Shown here: positions 7,165 to 10,131 of the stretch, one piece after another
Numbering within the stretch: position 1 is the first letter of the stretch
Layout: the number at the start of each line of letters is the position of its first letter
Assembly (NCBI GenBank): GCA_013153755.1
Contig: JAADDU010000113.1
Span: 1 to 10,131 of the forward strand
Reading direction: 5' to 3'
DNA length: 10,131 bases
Source: Campylobacterota bacterium
Lineage (GTDB): Bacteria; Campylobacterota; Campylobacteria; Campylobacterales; Sulfurimonadaceae
Position numbers and translations under genes: made by a program
The notes under the pieces: generated by a model
Seen by the model: the letters and a program-made list of their open reading frames with translations, nothing else
Databases searched by the model: none
What the model was told of the DNA's origin: nothing

Positions 7165-7188
7165 GTAAAGGGGACTTGTTCCCTTTAC
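7165..7188. repeat. GC-rich inverted repeat (hairpin) after the YqhA-family gene
   Basis: GTAAAGGG at 7165-7172 and CCCTTTAC at 7181-7188 are perfect inverted copies around an 8-nt loop; on the plus strand a G-U and an A-U pair could lengthen the stem to 10 bp with a CTTG loop. It begins 8 nt after the minus-strand stop codon of the UPF0114 gene. No T-run follows on the minus strand (TTCGCTTGC), so it fits a transcript-end stabilising hairpin or a dispersed intergenic repeat better than an intrinsic terminator. The 50 bases 7141-7190 contain 26 G or C, well above the surroundings. Confidence 0.6.
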
Positions 7189-7196
7189 GGACTAAT

Positions 7197-7718
7197 TTAG
7201 TGCTTTCCTACTTTATTTAAAAAGAAAAGTCCTACTGCAACTGCTGTAATTGAGAGTGCAAAATATAGCATCTCCAATGCTCCATGATACTCAGTATGTC
7301 CAACTCTTTGAAAAAAGCTTACAACAAGCACCATAACTATAACTTTACTTATCTTGTCTTTTAGTTGGTCTAGTGAGTGGATAGCAAGGATTTTGTTCTC
7401 TTCCCCATCTTTCTCTTTTGCTGCATCTATCTCAGATATAAATAATTCATATAAACCAAAAGCAAAGAGTAGCATAACAACACCAATGAGGTATAAATCA
7501 ACTGCACCAATTATACCACCTACAACCTCTTCATGAAAATGTTCAGGGTGGGCATGAGTCAAGTAAGTGTTTATAACATACTTGGCAGTGCTATATACAT
7601 CTATACTAGCTACTAAAAATAGTACAACTGCACCGATAAGTCCAAAAACAACGGCAAGTATAACCATAAACCTTGAACCCCATAAAGAGCCTTCAAATAA
7701 CTTTTCTATAGTACCCAT
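7197..7718 (-). CDS. YqhA family (UPF0114) membrane protein
   Basis: This is a small inner-membrane protein of 173 residues without known biochemical function. Hydrophobic segments are visible at about 17-38, 65-91, 123-137 and 149-167. The LLFAFGLYELFISEIDAA stretch at 83-100 is the most recognisable family block, and SRFMVILAV after an N-terminal Glu-rich start also fits UPF0114. A His-rich loop (HAHPEHFHEE, 55-64) between the first two membrane segments is a feature of this copy and might bind metal, though that is only a guess. The ATG is 1 nt after the asd stop codon, and its ribosome site (GGAAGGGG) lies in the last codons of asd, so translation is probably coupled. Membership of the family is fairly secure; function is unknown, and its link with asd may be just operon packing. 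Confidence 0.86.
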   Translation of the reverse strand: MGTIEKLFEGSLWGSRFMVILAVVFGLIGAVVLFLVASIDVYSTAKYVINTYLTHAHPEHFHEEVVGGIIGAVDLYLIGVVMLLFAFGLYELFISEIDAAKEKDGEENKILAIHSLDQLKDKISKVIVMVLVVSFFQRVGHTEYHGALEMLYFALSITAVAVGLFFLNKVGKH

Positions 7719-7719
7719 A

Positions 7720-8751
7720 TTATATTTCCCCTTCCATTTCTATCCATTTTAAAGCTATACGAACTGCATTTGTAGCAGCTCCAACTCTTAAATTATCTGC
7801 AACTACAAACATATGAAGCATATTTTTAGCAAAATTATCCTCTCTGATACGACCTACAAAAGTTTCATTTTTATCTACACATGTTGTTGGCATAGGGTAA
7901 AGTGCATCTTTTACATCATCTACTATCACTATATTTTGAGCTTTACTAAGTATATCTTTTGCACTTTGTGCATCTATATCTTTCTCAAAAGTCATAGTGA
8001 TAGCTTCAGAGTGACCACGAAGTACAGGAACACGAACACAAGTTGCACTTAGAGGAATGTTTTTGTGCATAATTTTAGTTGTTTCATTAACCATTTTCAT
8101 CTCCTCTTTTGTGTAGTCGTTATCTAAAAACACATCTATTTGAGGGATAACATTTAGAACAATTTGTTGGTTAAATGCTTTATGTTCTGCTTCATCTAGT
8201 TTAAATGCAAAAAATGCCTGCATCTGATTTACAAGCTCTTCCATAGCACTTTTACCAGCTCCACTTGTTGCTTGGTATGTACTAACATCAACACGAGTAA
8301 GTCCATAAGCATCATCTAGTGGTTTTAGAGCTTGCACCATCTGAATAGTTGAACAGTTTGGATTTGCTATAACACCAGTTTGTCTCCATTTTGCTATATC
8401 TTCTGGGTTTACTTCTGGAACAACTAAAGGAACATCATCATCCATTCTAAAGTGAGAAGTATTATCTATAACAACTGCACCAGCTTTTACTGCATCTGGT
8501 GCAAACTCAGCACTTACACTACCACCTGCACTAAAAAGAGCAATCTCAACTTCCTCTTTTTCAAATACATCATTTGTAAGTTCGATGATATCATGCTCAC
8601 TACCGTTAAACTCAACTTTTTTACCAACACTTCTAGCACTTGCTAGTGGTACAAGTTTAGCTACTGGAAAATCAACCTCTTCTAAAACTCTTAAAATTTC
8701 TTCGCCAACTGCACCATTTGCACCAACAACTGCTACATTATATTTTTTCAT
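7720..8751 (-). CDS. asd: Aspartate-semialdehyde dehydrogenase
   Basis: It reduces L-4-aspartyl phosphate to aspartate semialdehyde with NADPH. This is the branch point to lysine and diaminopimelate (peptidoglycan), methionine and threonine. The 343-residue protein has the NADP-binding GANGAVG at 10-16, SARSVGKK with the phosphate-binding residues at 38-45, and the catalytic nucleophile Cys133 in NPNCSTIQM. SGAGKSAMEEL lies at 163-173, and VRVPVLRGHSEA at 239-250 carries the substrate Arg and the base His247. Length and motif spacing are complete, so it should be active. An AAAGGT ribosome site precedes the ATG, and flgR ends only 9 nt upstream, so the two are very likely co-transcribed. The same flgR-asd order occurs in C. 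jejuni from memory. Confidence 0.97.
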   Translation of the reverse strand: MKKYNVAVVGANGAVGEEILRVLEEVDFPVAKLVPLASARSVGKKVEFNGSEHDIIELTNDVFEKEEVEIALFSAGGSVSAEFAPDAVKAGAVVIDNTSHFRMDDDVPLVVPEVNPEDIAKWRQTGVIANPNCSTIQMVQALKPLDDAYGLTRVDVSTYQATSGAGKSAMEELVNQMQAFFAFKLDEAEHKAFNQQIVLNVIPQIDVFLDNDYTKEEMKMVNETTKIMHKNIPLSATCVRVPVLRGHSEAITMTFEKDIDAQSAKDILSKAQNIVIVDDVKDALYPMPTTCVDKNETFVGRIREDNFAKNMLHMFVVADNLRVGAATNAVRIALKWIEMEGEI

Positions 8752-8760
8752 TTTTTACCT

Positions 8761-9903
8761 TTATTTTCTATTTTCTAAATAGAGTTCATCTTTTTGAATC
8801 TCTTGGGTTTGACTTAAAATCACAGCTCTCTCAACAACAGAGATAAGCTCACGAATATTACCAGGCCAGTTATATTCTAAAAGCTCCTCTTTTGCTTGAT
8901 GTGAAAATGTTTTTAAGTCAAATCCATATTTTTTACAGTTTATCTCAACCATCGCATCTGCAATACTTAAAATCTCATCCCTTCTTTCTCTAAGTGGTGG
9001 GATAGTCAATGGAATAGTATTTAATCTATAGTATAAATCCTCTCTAAACTCCCCATCTTTTATCTTTTGTGATAGATTTGCATTTGTTGCAGAGATAACT
9101 CTTACATCTATCTTTATACTTTTAGAAGAGCCTAGTCTTCTTATCTCTTTTTCTTGCAAAGCACGGAGAAGTTTTGCTTGAACACCATAAGGCATCTCCC
9201 CTATCTCATCTAAAAACAAAGTTCCACCATTTGCTAGTTCAAACTGTCCAGCTTTTGCTTCACTCGCATCTGTAAAAGCACCTTTTTCAAAGCCAAACAA
9301 CTCACTCTCTATGAGGTTTTCAGGAAGTGCTGCCATATTTATAGCTACAAAAGGTTTTTTAACTCTTAGTGAGTTTTTATGGATATAAGAAGCAAAAACC
9401 TCTTTTCCAACTCCACTCTCTCCAAGTAGCAAAATACTTGCATCTGTTTTAGATGCTTTATCTGCTATGTTTTTAACTTTTTGAAGTGCCTCAGAAGTTC
9501 CTAAAAAACCATCTTTATTTGATATAGCTTTGTTAGATGCAGTGCTTTTCACCTTTTGTACTTTTGCTTCCCTTTGTATGGCTTCTATAAGTGTGTCTAC
9601 ATCAAAAGGTTTAAGTAAAAAATCTTTAACACCAAGTTGGATAGACTCTATAGCACGATTAAGAGTTGCATTTCCTGTCATAATGATAACTTCAAATCTA
9701 CCATTAAGCTCTTTTACAAACTCTATACCATCCATACGAGGCATATTTATATCTGTAATAACCAAGTCATAAGAATCGTCAAGTTTTTTTAGCGCATCTA
9801 TAGCATTTTTAAATGTTATAACTTCAAACTCTTTAAAATCACCCATTGCGATTTCAAGAGATTTTCTCATATTTATATCATCTTCAACGATTGCTATTTT
9901 CAC
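8761..9903 (-). CDS. flgR: Sigma-54-dependent response regulator FlgR, without DNA-binding domain
   Basis: This NtrC-type activator drives RpoN-dependent transcription; in Campylobacterota the FlgS-FlgR pair turns on rod, hook and minor flagellin genes. The receiver domain (1-115) has acidic residues Glu7-Asp8-Asp9, phosphoacceptor Asp51 in VITDINMP, Thr76 and Lys98. The AAA+ domain (about 133-365) has Walker A GESGVGKE at 161-168, GAFTDA at 208-213 where most relatives read GAFTGA, and Walker [10 protein letters not shown] at 226-234. An arginine-finger region FREDLYYRL lies at 286-294 and WPGNIREL at 346-353. The protein stops at residue 380, about 27 residues after that motif, leaving no room for a Fis-type helix-turn-helix. 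Helicobacter pylori FlgR is known to be built this way and to work without binding enhancer DNA. The start is GTG at 9903, with AAGGA about 9-10 nt upstream; the upstream partial gene ends 12 nt before. Synteny with asd supports flgR over other NtrC-type regulators. Confidence 0.9.
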   Translation of the reverse strand: MKIAIVEDDINMRKSLEIAMGDFKEFEVITFKNAIDALKKLDDSYDLVITDINMPRMDGIEFVKELNGRFEVIIMTGNATLNRAIESIQLGVKDFLLKPFDVDTLIEAIQREAKVQKVKSTASNKAISNKDGFLGTSEALQKVKNIADKASKTDASILLLGESGVGKEVFASYIHKNSLRVKKPFVAINMAALPENLIESELFGFEKGAFTDASEAKAGQFELANGGTLFLDEIGEMPYGVQAKLLRALQEKEIRRLGSSKSIKIDVRVISATNANLSQKIKDGEFREDLYYRLNTIPLTIPPLRERRDEILSIADAMVEINCKKYGFDLKTFSHQAKEELLEYNWPGNIRELISVVERAVILSQTQEIQKDELYLENRK

Positions 9904-9915
9904 TAAAATCTGTCC

Positions 9916-10131
9916 TTATTGTAAAGGGGTGATTTTAGCAAAATTTTCATTAAAATCGACTTTGAAACATCTTGTTTTGAGAGTTATTATAGTAGTTGAG
10001 TTATTTTTAAAGTTTATATTAGTTCCTTGATGTTGAATGCTTAATGGGAGTTTTTGAATAAAAGTAATAAATTTTTCTTTATTTTTTATAATAATTGTTT
10101 TTAAATTATTTTTATTATTATTTTCAAGAAC
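9916..10131 (-). CDS. Unrecognised protein, C-terminal fragment upstream of flgR (cut by window edge)
   Basis: Read on the minus strand from the right edge, a frame stays open for 71 codons and ends in TAA at 9918-9916. The start lies outside the window. The peptide is rich in Asn, Lys and Ile, opens with the low-complexity stretch ENNNKNNLK, and ends FDVD-like with KVDFNENFAKITPLQ; an alternation of short hydrophobic and polar runs suggests beta structure. I cannot assign a family. It is probably real: in such AT-rich DNA a 216-nt stop-free frame is uncommon, and its stop codon immediately precedes the flgR ribosome site (TAAGGA), a usual operon junction. In C. jejuni the gene before flgR is, from memory, flgQ of the flagellar-motility pair flgPQ, but nothing visible here shows similarity to it. 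Confidence 0.55.
   Translation of the reverse strand, partial: VLENNNKNNLKTIIIKNKEKFITFIQKLPLSIQHQGTNINFKNNSTTIITLKTRCFKVDFNENFAKITPLQ

Noticed and set aside
7165..7188. Intrinsic terminator for the YqhA-family gene
   Set aside because: The stem is good but the following minus-strand sequence (TTCGCTTGC) has no T-run, so termination is unlikely.
1..10131. Search for CRISPR arrays, transposases, toxin-antitoxin pairs, prophage genes or a novel defence system
   Set aside because: No spaced direct repeats other than the tRNAs, and every sizeable gene has a recognised housekeeping, envelope or motility assignment except the short right-edge fragment.

Overview
The window looks like chromosomal DNA from a member of the Campylobacterota (former Epsilonproteobacteria), most likely a free-living, nitrate-using genus such as Sulfurimonas or a close relative. 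This rests on the low GC content with A/T-ending codons, the waaC-waaM gene pair, the hemE-radical SAM pair, the flgR-asd pair (all three, from memory, also adjacent in Campylobacter jejuni), and a FlgR-type sigma-54 activator without a DNA-binding domain. The genus is an inference; no search was possible.

Left part (1-2731). A chemotaxis receptor gene runs off the left edge on the minus strand, and only its first 72 codons are present. Divergent from it on the plus strand lie a small NosL-like lipoprotein (probable periplasmic copper-handling protein), then waaC (heptosyltransferase I) and a lipid A late acyltransferase of the LpxL/HtrB/WaaM family. The last two overlap by 11 nt and build the inner core and lipid A of the outer membrane lipooligosaccharide.

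Middle (2728-5115). A full-length chemoreceptor with a nitrate/nitrite-sensing (NIT) periplasmic domain converges on the acyltransferase gene and overlaps its stop by 4 nt. Upstream of it on the same strand are two identical tRNA-Asn(GTT) genes 27 nt apart, served by one near-consensus sigma-70 promoter squeezed into the 47 nt after the next gene. A perfect 18-bp palindrome lies between the tRNAs and the receptor gene.

Right part (5116-10131). This is one long minus-strand gene train. In transcription order it holds the C-terminal end of an unrecognised protein (open at the right edge), flgR, asd, a UPF0114/YqhA membrane protein, hemE and a radical SAM protein. Gaps are 12, 9, 1, 104 and 0 nt. 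The only substantial gap, in front of hemE, contains two inverted repeats and a patch of about 52% GC that looks foreign to its surroundings.

Most of the window is core housekeeping: flagellar control, lysine/methionine/threonine and peptidoglycan precursor supply, heme, and envelope. Nitrogen-oxide respiration is suggested by the NosL-like protein and the NIT receptor. I found no CRISPR array, transposase, integrase, toxin-antitoxin pair or other defence system. Corrections made here: two partial genes at the window edges, and shorter starts for the NIT receptor (4716) and hemE (7092). flgR starts with GTG.
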